Shown piece after piece: positions 51,641 through 62,899 of a DNA stretch of 64,000 bases (positions are counted from its first letter, which is position 1; every line of letters starts with the position of its first letter). The notes under the pieces are model-generated. The model worked only from the letters and a program-made list of their open reading frames with translations, was not told the DNA's origin and made no database searches. The position numbers were made by a program, and so were the translations under genes. The DNA is from Siphonodentalium dalli (Eukaryota > Mollusca > Scaphopoda > Gadilida > Siphonodentaliidae): the NCBI GenBank assembly GCA_032622095.1, contig CP136066.1, positions 112,431,319-112,495,318 on the forward strand, read 5' to 3'.

Positions 51641-52221
51641 CTAGTACAGAAGGTAATGCTATTGCGAGTTGCCCCAACTATTAATACAGAAGATAATACA
51701 ATGCTATCACGAGTCGCCCGACTAAAACAGAAGGTAGTGCTATCACGAGTAAGCCATTTTGATAAAGAACTTAGGCTAGCTCTGTACCCATCCAAACCAA
51801 CGAAAACAAGAGGTGATATGTCAATAGGAGTTAAGGTTAAGTTATGGATATACCTATTTATTCACCAGAGGTGTATAGTTACATATAACCATGAATTGCG
51901 CTTGCGGTTTAAGTGCAATTAGTTATTAAATGTGAATTTGAAGTTGTTGATGAGTGTAATCTGTGTTTTAATTATTACCCATTCTATTTATGATCTGTGG
52001 CAGTTGATAAGAGTTGAATGGAAATATTTATTCCTTCACAATTATTTAAGATGAATACAGAAGTTGGCCCAGCGCGAAGTCGGCCCCATACGAAGACGGC
52101 CCCATATATAACAGAAACATTGTTTAAAATCATTATTTATTTGATAACATGAAATATGAAACTAATTATAATAATGACAAAACAACATAACAGATTATAT
52201 TAATACAATTAACAATAAATT

Positions 52222-52290
52222 AACGAGAGGCCGATCATGATCGGCAGATGTTTAACCCATACCCGGGCGATAGCGATTAGCTATAACTGA
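52222..52290 (+). repeat. 'gagaggccgatcatgatcgg' module, copy 3
   Basis: taacgagaggccgatcatga then tcggcagatgtttaaccc and 'gggcgatagcgattagctat', matching copy 1 over about 60 bases. It lies just inside the 3.1-kb element. Confidence 0.65.
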
Positions 52291-53229
52291 TAATTTATCA
52301 AAGATATGAACACAGGTATCCATATATCAGCACCATCTTGAATTCAATAGCTCAAACAATTTGTCTTAAGAAGGGGTTAAAGTATTTGTGGTTGCGAAGG
52401 GGGGGGGGGGTGTTCTAAATCTAATAACTCTATCCTTATTCATCCAAGGACCTCTCTATGTGAGATCCAATGGTTTAGTTATTTCTGAGGATATGTTTAT
52501 AAGTTGAAGTTAGCTCATTGGAAACAAAACTACCAGCTATTCAAATCTCATTCACTTCTAAAGAGAAATTATAATTAGTTGACAAGCCAGACTGCTTAGA
52601 ACAACATGTGGGATTCCATCTCATATTTAATTTGAACTTTAATGACCCCCCCCCCCCCTTCTTCCCAGTTGTTATTTGTTTATCAATCATGTCAAAAATG
52701 CATGTAGTTTATACAATTCAAAAGTGTTATCTATATAATGTTATACAGCCATGTTATACAGCCATTATATGGTGCGGATGCTGGCCCCAATGATCCCTAA
52801 ATCGAAAATATTACAATAGTTAATATAAAGGAAAGTAACACTGAATCAAATGGTTTCAAGACATAACAATATTTTACAAGTAGCTTGCAGACTAAAACAC
52901 ATAACCTTCACTGTTAATCTTTTAAGCACTCTGTGGTCCCCAAAATTCAGTCAACCATAACAATATGAACAGATGGGAAAATAAGGTTCCTGGCAATATT
53001 ATCTGCCATATTGATTTTCAAAATAATGCATCACCTATAATCTGTAAGCATATTCAATTGGTGTCTTATTGAATGTTCATTAACTAATGAACCTGATTCA
53101 ACAAGAGGGTTCATTTAATATGTTTCTGCATAATACAAACAATAATGTAGATTTATCTGCTTGTAACCAATTGCATATAAAAATTATATTGGCTATTAGC
53201 CATTATTTTAATGTAATATCAAAAGAATG

Positions 53230-54425
53230 TGTCTGAAGGGTTAATATATTTTTCAAAAATCAATTAATCAATTCCACAATCCATAGAAGTTAATAGTGTG
53301 AAGATAACCCAAGATAAGACATATGAGGAAGAGCCCATGTGCATTATAGCATAAATCTGTTGGAAACTTGGAAAGGGTTAATTATTTTCTAAGCATATCA
53401 ATGGAATATAGAAGAAAATTGTGTAGGTCATGGGTCAATTATCAGGCAGCCTGTAACGAAATTTCTAAATTAGATAAACAAGAGCCTCCTGTCATTTATC
53501 AAATTTGACAATTAACCAGCCATCAGTATAATATTGTTTGTTTATCTTGGTATCCATCTAACCACTTCAAAATGGCCATAGCTAAATAGCAGATGTCATT
53601 AATCATTTCATGAGCTGTTTACAATCTGCATGGGCATACACCAGGGAATGTTATCATTATATTTCTAATAGAGTTGTCCACCATTCGACCATATACCAGT
53701 GTATTTCATGGAACTACATTATAAGTCACTTGAATTATAAAGGGCCATAACTCTGTTAAAATATATCGGATCAAACCCAAATTTGAACTTGATCTGTATT
53801 TTGGGGTGAGGACCACATGTACCAAATTTGGTGTAGATCAGATGAAAAATGTTTGGAGTCATAGCAGCTTGCGTGAGTTCTAAGTAAACATTAAGAGTGA
53901 AAAGGGTTAATTAAATAATACCAAAAACCATACAGATGAAGACCGTGCTAAGAAAAACCTAGGTAAGAAATATGAGGCAGATCAGAAGAAATATGTTCAA
54001 CTTATTACATTGGATAGCATGTGTGTCAAGGGTTAATTATTTTCTAAACTGATCAACTAATCGATACCAAAAACTATACAGGTGAGGGGTGTGTCATCAT
54101 AAACCTACATATCAAATATGAAAACAATCAGACAAAAAATACTTTGGTTACAGCATCGGATAGCTCATACCTATGTGCGGATGCAAAGTGTTAATAATTT
54201 CTAAACCGATCAACCGATCAATACCAAAAACTATACAGGTGAGGAGTGTGTCATCATAAACATGCACATAAAATTTGAACAAGATCCGATAAAAAATATT
54301 TGAGTAAATGAATCGGATAGCAAGTGTCTACGGACAGACGGACGGCTCGACAGACAGACGAACGACGGATGGTTGATCCGGACGTCGGCATTATGTGTAC
54401 CATACATGGTATGGGTACACATAAA
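53230..54425 (+). repeat. ~150-bp tandem repeats with 'gacggac' tail
   Basis: Units share 'aagggttaat', 'ataccaaaaactatacaggt', 'gaggagtgtgtcatcataaa' and 'catcggatagc'; the clearest are at 53895, 54040 and 54190. The array ends in 'gacggctcgacagacagacg' and a 'taccatacatggta' hairpin. A 'gggccataactctg' segment lies at 53740. Confidence 0.75.
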
Positions 54426-54614
54426 AAGGAGTCGTTGTCAAATCTCTGTCTCTATACAGCTTCCATAGGTTGAATATTTGAGCTAATGGCTTCATTCGCT
54501 AAGCAGCAATCAACAGTTCTTAGCAGCTTTCTTTCATTGTCCGTATGCAACTATCATTGTTTTTATAACTGAGTCGCTGTCAGTGATGCTGAAATTGTCA
54601 GTATTGGTCAATAT

Positions 54615-54911
54615 CACCCCCTTTCGTTCAGTTGGTACCCAGCTTTTATAAAATTTACAGTTGGTACCCTGATTTATGCAATCTCACACAGAACCTGTTA
54701 AATTTGTGAATACTTGTTTATATATATGATATATATTTGTCACAATTCTTGACAATAGTATAGCGGAGAAGAATTGTAGGCATGCGACATATATTTCCTG
54801 CAGACTACTTTCATAAAGCTGGGTACCCAAACGTAAATTTTATAAAATAAGGGTAGGCCTACCCAACTGAAAATTTTAAAAAGCTGGATACCCAACTGAA
54901 CGTAAAGGGTG
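54615..54911. mobile_element. 297-bp MITE, 'cgttcagttgggtaccc' TIRs
   Basis: Left caccccctttcgttcagttg and right (reversed) cacccttta-cgttcagttg. Each arm repeats 'ttgggtacccagctttt' and 'ttttataaaatttac'. Nested within the 3.1-kb element. Confidence 0.75.
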
Positions 54912-55150
54912 TAAAGTTCATTGTGTTGTTATAACTAAGATTACATTGTGGACTTCACAATTAGCTTCCATAAACATTCTCAAATTAAGTTGCGGACTTC
55001 ACAATTAGCCTACATAAACACGATTTCAATCAAATTAAGCCAATTTAAGGCTTCATTCAAATCCCATCTATTTAACGGGGCCGACTTCTCTGGGGCCGTT
55101 TTCGTGCAGGTCCGTCGTCGTACGGGGCCGTCTTCGCGTGGGGCCGACTT

Positions 55151-55540
55151 TTCCAGATACCTTTAAGATGGGTATTTGTAGAATTTTAACTATAAAATAA
55201 CAGTTTTATTTAGTTGCTATTTCTTTTATTCTACTCAGTATTTGATGTAATTTAATTAATATGATAGATATATTTTTGGAGGTGTATATACTATAAATAG
55301 TCTATATATCAGTGTTATAGTGATAGTGGTACACAACTAATGAAAGACAATTTAAATGCGCTTTTTTGTGTATGGTATGGACTATGGTCGTAATCGATAA
55401 TGTGCAAATCACATTAAAAAAGGAGCTCAATCGGACTATGATAGACAAAACGAGCTAGGAACTAACATAGCCCATTTTGGATGTGAGCCCGAACTGTTTA
55501 CGATGAAGTGCAAATAAATTGATAATAAAATATTTGCGTG
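55151..55540. other. Unassigned DNA
   Basis: AT-rich; nothing recognised. Confidence 0.45.
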
Positions 55541-55744
55541 TCAAATTAAGATGGTTGGTTGGTTGGTGTGTCTGTGAAGTTCTTTAAAAGAGACTTCGCT
55601 CTGTAAGGTAGCTTCAAGGTCACTGGTGCAATTGAGCCCTCAATGCTTATTCCACTTTAGTGCTGTACACTGTTGCCAGAGTGTGTGACGTCAGATGGTG
55701 CTGTAAAAAGAACAGTTCCATACAGTGAATGAAGCTGAGCTTCC

Positions 55745-56239
55745 TTATAGTGAAATGTTTGTATTACTGATGAACTGTAGTACTTCCACAAGAGTGTTTG
55801 GGTTGGTTTGGTAACCCACAAGTGTCTGAAGGTCCATTAATGAGTTTGTAGAATTGTCTTTTGTATCATTTAGAGTGGAAATGTTACTAAACAGGGCATC
55901 TCTTTGTGTGGAATATAACTGGCAGTCAAAGAAGAAATGGTTTATAGTATCAGCACAACCACATGCACATTTTGGAGATTCTGATAAGCCTAGTTTGTGT
56001 TTGTGTGCATTAAGTAATGTATGTCCAATAATAATTCTGTTGATCATTATTTCAGTCTTTCTGTTAGGATGCTGCTTAGCCAGGAGACCTTTAAAGTCAT
56101 GTTGAATGGAAGGAAACAGGTTGTATGAATGTCTGGCAGTTTCACTTAGATCCCATTTAAATTGCCATTTGTTTTTAATGACTTCAGATACAAACAACTT
56201 GAATTCCTTTACAGATTTTCCGTCAGATGGTACAAGGTC
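55745..56239 (-). pseudogene. LINE C-terminal zinc-knuckle region
   Basis: Continues from the RNase H (KDLVPSDGKSVKEFKLFVSE) to CACGCADTINHFFFDCQLYS, a Cys-x-Cys…His…Cys cluster found at the C-terminus of RNase H-bearing LINEs, and a stop at 55745. Confidence 0.8.
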
Positions 56240-56907
56240 CTTGTTTGAAATGTATGTGTTTTTTGCTGCTTCTTTAGCAGCCTGATCGGCTAGTTCATTG
56301 CCTTTAACACCAATATGACTGTTAGTCCATTTAATCTTGATGATATTAATGGCTTGAGGAGTTCCAATTGGTGAATAGTGTGCCAGCAGTTGCGTATAAT
56401 TGAATAAGATTTGTCACTAGGTTTGAATTCGAAAATGGATGTGATAACCAATTGAGAGTCACATAATATGTGCGCAGTGTTAATTGATGCTGATTTGGAA
56501 CCTTCTAGAGTCATTTCTATGTGTTTTAAAGCTAGAAGAATGCCCTTGATTTCAGCGCTATTGTTGAGACCATCAGTGTGAATGGTTTCCGAGATAGTTA
56601 TGGGTTCACTAAGAATACCGGATGGATAGATCACAGCTGATGCTCCACTAATAAGAGAGTTGGGAAAAGTAGAACCATCAGTAAAAATTATTATATCTTG
56701 ATCGAGAGTTTGCTCAAGATATGTTAAGATGTCCTTCACTGCATTGTCACGAGAAACTGATTTGGATGAGCAGGGTCCAATATCACCAGCTGGAGAAGCA
56801 TATATAGTGACACTGGGGTGAAAATTGTAGCACTCAAGTTCATATTGTGGTTCATCTATCACTTGAATGAAGTTCTTGCTCAATAAATATTTATTGTCTT
56901 GGAACAT
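56240..56907 (-). pseudogene. LINE RNase H domain
   Basis: Contains IIIFTDGSTFPNSLISGASA (first Asp), NNSAEIKGILLALKHIEM (Glu), HILCDSQLVITSIF (Asp) and, after a frameshift near 56350, NSHIGVKGNELADQAAKEAA (final His/Asp motif). All four catalytic positions are visible, though not in one frame. Confidence 0.85.
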
Positions 56908-57020
56908 CCTTTTTATAGGGGTTTTATATGATTTATTTATGGCACTGATTAGGAGCTGCTTCAGAGATGACTTATTGTTTTTTTATTTGAGCCTGAGGTA
57001 CTCTAAACAGTTCATCTCCT

Positions 57021-58500
57021 TCATTTTGAGGAGTACCGTAGTGGTGGTGTGCTACATAAAACTTCCATTGCCTCTGTACTGGATGAATGAATAGCCCCAG
57101 TTGTGTTTAGTAGGGCAGATCTTTGAACATTCAGAAGCTCCTGGATCACACCCTCTTTAATGGTACACCATGATGGGTATCCATAAAGTAGAATGGGAAC
57201 TATAGCTGCTTTATACAGTCTAATAGATTTGTCCATGTTTATGCCAGATTCATTAAAAAATTTCCCAATCTTGTATAGACCAGCACGAGCTTTTAAAACA
57301 GTTTTTTCAATGTGTGGTTTAAATGATAAATCACTATCAATAGTAACACCTAGAAGTTTTTTGTCGTTTATCAGTTCTATTGGTTTATTGTTTATGAACA
57401 CGTTGGGTTTGAAATTCGCCATGCAGTTATTCACAGGAGGGATGTGCATGAAGTCAGTTTTGTTGGTATTGAGACATAGGTGCCATCTGTTGCACCAAGA
57501 AGTGACTGATTGTAGGCATTCATTCATCTCTTTATCTGCTTGTTTCGGGTCGTAGTTAGTGGTGATTATATCATCAGAGTATCGGATAGTTTGCTCTGAA
57601 CGACCAGACATAATGTCATCAGTATAGAGAGTGAACAGAATGGGACTGATGACAGATCCCTGTGGTGCCCCTATTTCAGTTGGAATCCAGTCGCTTTGGT
57701 ATGTGTTTACAAAGTTTTTGCTCGTTCGGTTAGTTAGGAAGTTGTGGATATATTTCAGGATTCTTCCATCAAGGCCATGTTGGAGGAGTTTATATACAAT
57801 GCCTTCTCTCATGATGGAGTCAAAAGCACCTTCAAAGTCAATATATGTGACGAAAGCATGCTTCCCTTCGTTTTTGGCTGTGATAAGGGATTCAGTTACT
57901 TCAACTAGTGCACTTGTGGTACTGCGGTGCTTACGATAAGCATATTGGGCATCGTTCAGCCATTCGCACGTCTCGCTTTTCCATATCAATCTCCAAGTTA
58001 TGAATTTCTCGAAAGGTTTTACCAATAATAGAGCTCAAGCTGATTGGACGATAGCACTTTTCAGAGTCGTACACCGATTTTCCGGGTTTTTTTATGTAGA
58101 TTTTATTGTCCTTTTTGAAGGCTGATGGAATGTCACCTTGTACCCAGAAATATTGAAATAACATATGGATGCATTTAACCATGATGTCCCCAGATTTAGT
58201 GATCATTAGAGGGTGAATATCATCCGGTCCAGGAGCAGAGCTGTTGTTCATGGCTTTCAGAGCACTCAGCACTTCACTTTCACTGATATCACTATTTTCT
58301 GGTCTATCTATGTTATTTTTGAGAATATTATTGTTGTCAGTGATGTTAGTTTTAATTGAAGTATTTATTACTTCTTTCCACTGCATGTCAAAACCTGATG
58401 TATTTGCGTGTTTACGGTCAATGTGCACATATTGCAGTCTTTTTGATATGTCTTCATCAGAACGTGCATAGTCTTTATCAGCATTATATGAAAAAACACT
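57021..58500 (-). pseudogene. LINE reverse transcriptase, frameshifted
   Basis: Reads SAPGPDDIHPLMITKSGD, YRPISLSSIIGK, then after a frameshift near 58015 FEKFITW and NDAQYAYRKHRSTTSALVEV, VTYIDFEGAFDSI, GAPQGSVISPILFTLYTDDI and RYSDDIITTNYD. The polymerase box is YSDD where YADD is usual. The frame breaks again near 57020 (after CSTPPLRYSSK). Confidence 0.85.
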
Positions 58501-59295
58501 TGTAGGGTGGGTGGGCTTGGGGGAGGAGGGCGGCACATTGAAACAAACTTCAGCCCAAAATTTACTCGACGGGGAAGTCGTGTGAGATTGCCGAACAAAT
58601 AACAAATAAAAGTGAAAAAAGACTCTCATTCCCGAGTCCCAATCCTATATGATCATATTATGTGTCAATATGGGCCGTAGATTGTATTATGCCAATTTAT
58701 GGGCCAACATGTGTCATATATTGGTACGAAACGTCCGTAGGCAAGTCAGTGCTGCGAGTGCGTCACCCAAAATACAAAAAATATATCATTTAAAAAGAAT
58801 ATCGTTTAAAAAACTCGCGTACTCAAGTGAATTCGGAGTTTGTACATTTATAGTGCACTATATGTTTCTAAAGAGTAATAATCGCCACAAAACTCCAGCT
58901 TTTACTTGTGAAGTCTTGTCGGCACGTTCAGTTTCGATTTCCAATGGTGAGAGCTAAATGATCACACCACGCGGATATCCGCAAAAGATAAATTATGGAT
59001 AGTGGATGAGGATTTACACATTTTACATTTAAAGTTACATTTGGCACGTTTCGAAGCACCTCTAAATAAATTTTATTCATTTTATTTACAACACATCAAA
59101 ATTCAAATGTCATAGTTTATATAGTTTATCACAGTAATATAAGCTATATCGGATTATATATTCCTGAGAAATATGAGAAGAACGTTTGGGAACATGTTAA
59201 TTATATAGCTTTAATGTCCTCCATAAATGAAGAATTGGCGTGGAAATGTTTTTTTTAACAGAATTGAAATGATGTTCATCGATTCATGATGGTGT
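58500..59295. other. Unassigned DNA
   Basis: No gene recognised upstream of the LINE truncation point. Confidence 0.45.
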
Positions 59296-59298
59296 GCG

Positions 59299-60319
59299 CA
59301 GGGATGTGGCTAGAGGGTCTCCGTTCTCCGTTGGGGGATGTCTCTTCCAATTGCACCCCTCTTGAATCAGAATCAGACACCAAACACAACTTTTGCATAA
59401 TTCCATTTGCACCCCCCCCCCCCCTTGAATCAGAATCACAGACCAAACACAAGTTTGGCGTAATTCCATTTGCACCCCCCCTTGCACATCAGTCTCAGGC
59501 CTAATATACTATGTATTCATAAACTATGTTGTTCTATATGCCCGGTATAAGAAAATTCAAATACTTTAACCTGAGAATTGCATAAATCCTAACATCTAGT
59601 AGCCTACTCCAGACAAATACACACGGCTACGGGTAAGAGACCAGGACATTGTGTCCGTCCATGTTTGTTCAGCCCGGTGTGAGAAAATTTGGAAAACTAT
59701 ACAAGAAAATCGCAAATCCTAGCATCTAGACTGGCCTCAACTGAAGCTTCCCTAGTGTTGGAAATTTCAAACCTCATACTCCCTCTCAGGTTGGAAAATT
59801 CTCCAACTGATGACCATTTCAGTCCACAAGTTTGACCGAATGTACTAAACTATTGTTTTGTTAAACTAATTAGCAGTTTTGTATTGGTCACGGGGGAGTG
59901 ACAGTGACAGTGTTAGAAAATTTTGAAATCTGAACAAGAAAATCGCAAAATCCTAGCATCTAGACTAGCCTCAAGTCTTCTTAGAGTTGGAAATTTCAAA
60001 CCTGACATCCCCCCCCTACTTAGGTTGGAAAATTTCCAAATGATGACAATTCCAATGACAATATGTTGACCAAATGTATGACAATATTGTTTTCTTAAAT
60101 TTAGTAGCAGTTTTGACTAGCCACGGGGAGGACCAGGACACAAGCTTTCCAAGTGTTGGAAATTTCCAACCTGTCACCCCCCTAAGGTTGGAAAATTTCC
60201 AACTGATGACCATTCCAACTAATGTTTTGGCAGGTATGAAATTTCCAACTGTTGAAAATTTTGACCAAAGTTGGGGGGGGGGTGAGACACCCCCACAGCC
60301 CCCTCTAGCCACATCCCTG
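59299..60319. mobile_element. 1,021-bp hAT-like non-autonomous element
   Basis: Perfect 19-bp inverted ends, cagggatgtggctagaggg and its mirror at 60301-60319. CAG start and length suggest hAT, but no matching 8-bp flank is seen. The inside has two 'ccatttgcaccccccc' units (59340-59490) and tandem ~245-bp units (59690-60170) with 'agttggaaatttc' and 'gcaaatcctagcatctagac'. No transposase. Confidence 0.75.
59690..60240. repeat. Tandem ~245-bp units with 'gttggaaatttccaac'
   Basis: Two to three units share 'aagaaaatcgcaaatcctag', 'catctagactggcctcaa', 'ttggaaatttcaaacct' and 'aggttggaaaatttccaac'. Inside the hAT-like element. Confidence 0.75.
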
Positions 60320-61745
60320 AATACAATCAATTGTAAATAGCGCGTAGTGTATTTTTCCATGCAAAATAATGGATGTTTTGTCAACTGTGCCGTTATGTTC
60401 GTCATGGGTGACCATTTTCTGACAGACCTACATCATTATATATCGTTTTCTCAATCGTTCCATCACTCAATGCGTGCTGGACAATAACCATATTACTGGG
60501 CAAACCTTAAACTGATAATACATACATCTCCATTTGTCGGGAATCTTTGGTTTAGTGCGGAGTTCTAAATTCCTGTCTCAAAAAATGACTGAAAAACTCG
60601 GAGTGCATCGTTGGCTGTTTGGAGCGGCCTCCGATTGCTCGGAGCGGCCTTTGATCGATTCCCCCGTGTGAACATGAATGATTAAAGATGCATAATCCAA
60701 ATTAATGCTGCCAAAAGACTATTTCTTTGGCTTCGGAGGTGAACAATATTTGAATCGAGTCGAGGAACCGACCCATCAAAACTCAGAGTGATCAGATATC
60801 GATTTTTGAAATTTGTTATTTTTCGAAATGTTTAATTATTTGTGGCCCAGAAACGAGTCGTCAAACCGATTGTCTCGGACAAAATTGCGGATGAAGTTGG
60901 ATAACTCTAAAATCAAGTGGTAATACGGCCATATTTCGTTGAACAACATGTTGATAACAGAAGCGTAATTTGAAGAAGTTTTGTTGTTGTTATTATTGTA
61001 ACTTGAGGATATGGTCTGATCAGATTGAGTACCTTTAATAATAACGACAACTTTGACATTATATTATTATTAACTAGCTGAAACAGGCTTCATCTGGAGC
61101 CTTTATTAAACTTCTGAGGGGCCTGTGGCCCCTGCACAAAGGGGTCGGCAGTGGCCCCTAGTGTGCGATTCGCGCACATGACATGCAGACATATCATACT
61201 ATATTGATCATTATTATATTTCTTCAATATATCATGGGGCAAATGGGTTCATATTGGACCTAAAAGTTGACAATAATTCATACACATTGGACTTATATGG
61301 TTCCACAGTGGACTTATACCTATTATTATGTTGGATGGCGAGGGCCACAATGAAAACACATCCATAAAGAGCGTATATCTGGTGCTGAAATATGCCCATA
61401 GTGAGCGTATTTATTGTTTTGTCATTTATTTAAGTAAATTTTTTTAATACATTTTTTGAAAAACTAACGCCGGTATAACCTTCGCCAGGGTGCACCAAGT
61501 CAGCATATAATAATTTTTTTAATCGGACGTACCAGCAGTCTGGGAGAAAAATCCGGACAGACAGACAGCCAGCTAGACCTACTCTTCTAATATAGAGTAT
61601 CTGAAACAGGCTCCCTTTGTGCGTTATTGCCTCCCCCCCCCCCGATAGTCCAGGAGATATTGGTCGACCTCTGCACCCCCCCCCCCAGGACTCAACTTCA
61701 CCCCACTAATTTTCTTTCTTAAGGTCTCCTCTAATTTTTTTCACT
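60320..61745. other. Unassigned DNA with simple repeats
   Basis: 'gacagacagacagcc' at about 61558-61572 and poly-C runs at 61634 and 61675 end small dispersed-repeat pieces ('ctagctgaaacaggctt' at 61073, 'ctgaaacaggctccc' at 61600). No gene. Confidence 0.45.
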
Positions 61746-61779
61746 TGTTAACAAGAAAAAAAAGTGGCCGCAGAGACTC

Positions 61780-62850
61780 CAGACAAGATGGCGTCCATCA
61801 TGGCGGCCATTTAAAAAAAAATGCATCAGGTCTCTTTGATCGCCGTTATAGTAAAGATGATATCACATGAGGTCTTGTTTTCCGCTCGATTCGTTATGCT
61901 AATATACAACCCTTACAAGTTAGCCAAAACTCCGACACCAGTATCCAATATGGCGGCCAAGATGGCCGCCGAAATGTGAAAATATGCTATTTTTCTGACA
62001 TGTTATCACCTTTCGTTTGTCTCTGTGGGAAAATGTTGGAATCTTTGCGTCATGTTATACATGTATCACATAGAGGAGTCATTGGCGACCACATGGGGAC
62101 CATAATATACATTCATTGTGGGATATTTTTGTCCGATATCACGTTTTCCCAAATTCCGGTATAATAGGTCAAAGCCGAATCTACGTTAATAACGCGATGT
62201 AATGTTTCGAATCAATGCATGGTATTGCTATTATAACAACACCCATGCATATATATGTGCAGGAAATACTCAAGCTAGGATTCCTCTTATACCTGAGTTG
62301 AGGAATATTTACCCAAATCCAAGATGGCGGCCAAAATGGCCACCAGAAATAAAAAATCGCCGAAAATCGCCGATTTTAACATAAGTGAGCATTATTGTCA
62401 TGAAAACTCCACACCTGCTTACTATTGTGAGTTGGGAACATTTAGGCGAAGAACTTTCCTTGTACCATATCCAAATAAAAGTCCGCCAAATCCAAAATGG
62501 CGCCCACAATGGCGGACAGATTTTGAAAAATCACCGAAATTCCCTCATATTCACATCATTGGGCATTATTGTCGAGACAACTCCATCCATGCGTACAGTT
62601 GAGTTGGAAATACTGAGGTGAAGTAATTACCTTACATCTCATGTAAGAAATGGTTTTCCAAATCGAAGATGGCGGCCAAAATGGCGACCGAAATTTGAAA
62701 ACACGGCTACATTCCTTTACTTTCTTAGGATGGGCGTTATTGTTTCGCGATTTCTACCCACCATTACATGTTTATATGTATGAATTATTCATTAGGGTTT
62801 GGCAAGATATACTCACAGTCAATATGGCGGCCAAACTGGCGGCCAGAAAT
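61780..62850 (+). repeat. 'atggcggccaaaatggc' tandem repeats
   Basis: The motif recurs near 61800, 61950, 62324, 62505, 62670 and 62826 with ~160-180-bp steps where regular, alongside 'ttttaaaa', 'gggcgttattgt' and 'atgcatatatatg' blocks. Distinct in sequence from the 'gatggctgc' arrays though similar in style. Confidence 0.65.
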
Positions 62851-62899
62851 TGAAAAGAAGCCGATATTATCACTTACTAATTTCAACTTTTTGTCATAA

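Larger units (their letters stand above)
52071..55150. mobile_element. ~3.1-kb element with 'gaagtcggcccc' inverted ends
   Basis: Left aagttggcccagcgcgaagt, then cggccccatacgaagacggc; the right end reversed reads aagtcggccccacgcgaaga, then cggccccgtac. The ends are built from a repeated 'cgaagacggcccc' motif. No target duplication is clear and no coding sequence is recognised; the inside holds tandem repeats and a further MITE. Confidence 0.6.
55545..58500 (-). mobile_element. LINE with RT and RNase H, 5'-truncated, decayed
   Basis: Minus strand. In order: RT (about 58250 to 57000), RNase H (about 56710 to 56240), C-terminal zinc knuckle (about 55990), then a ~200-bp 3' UTR ending in an 'accaaccaacc' simple tail (55551-55567). 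No endonuclease is found upstream, so it is 5'-truncated near 58500. Frameshifts at about 58015, 57020 and 56350. RT + RNase H + CCHC points to the I-group (I/Nimb-like) of non-LTR elements; the clade is not settled. Confidence 0.85.

Noticed and set aside
57193-57939. Plus-strand ORFs of 102-120 aa
   Set aside because: Antisense shadows of the LINE reverse transcriptase.
60016-60405. 129-aa ORF on the minus strand
   Set aside because: Composed of the 'gttggaaatttcc' tandem repeats and the TIR of a non-autonomous element.
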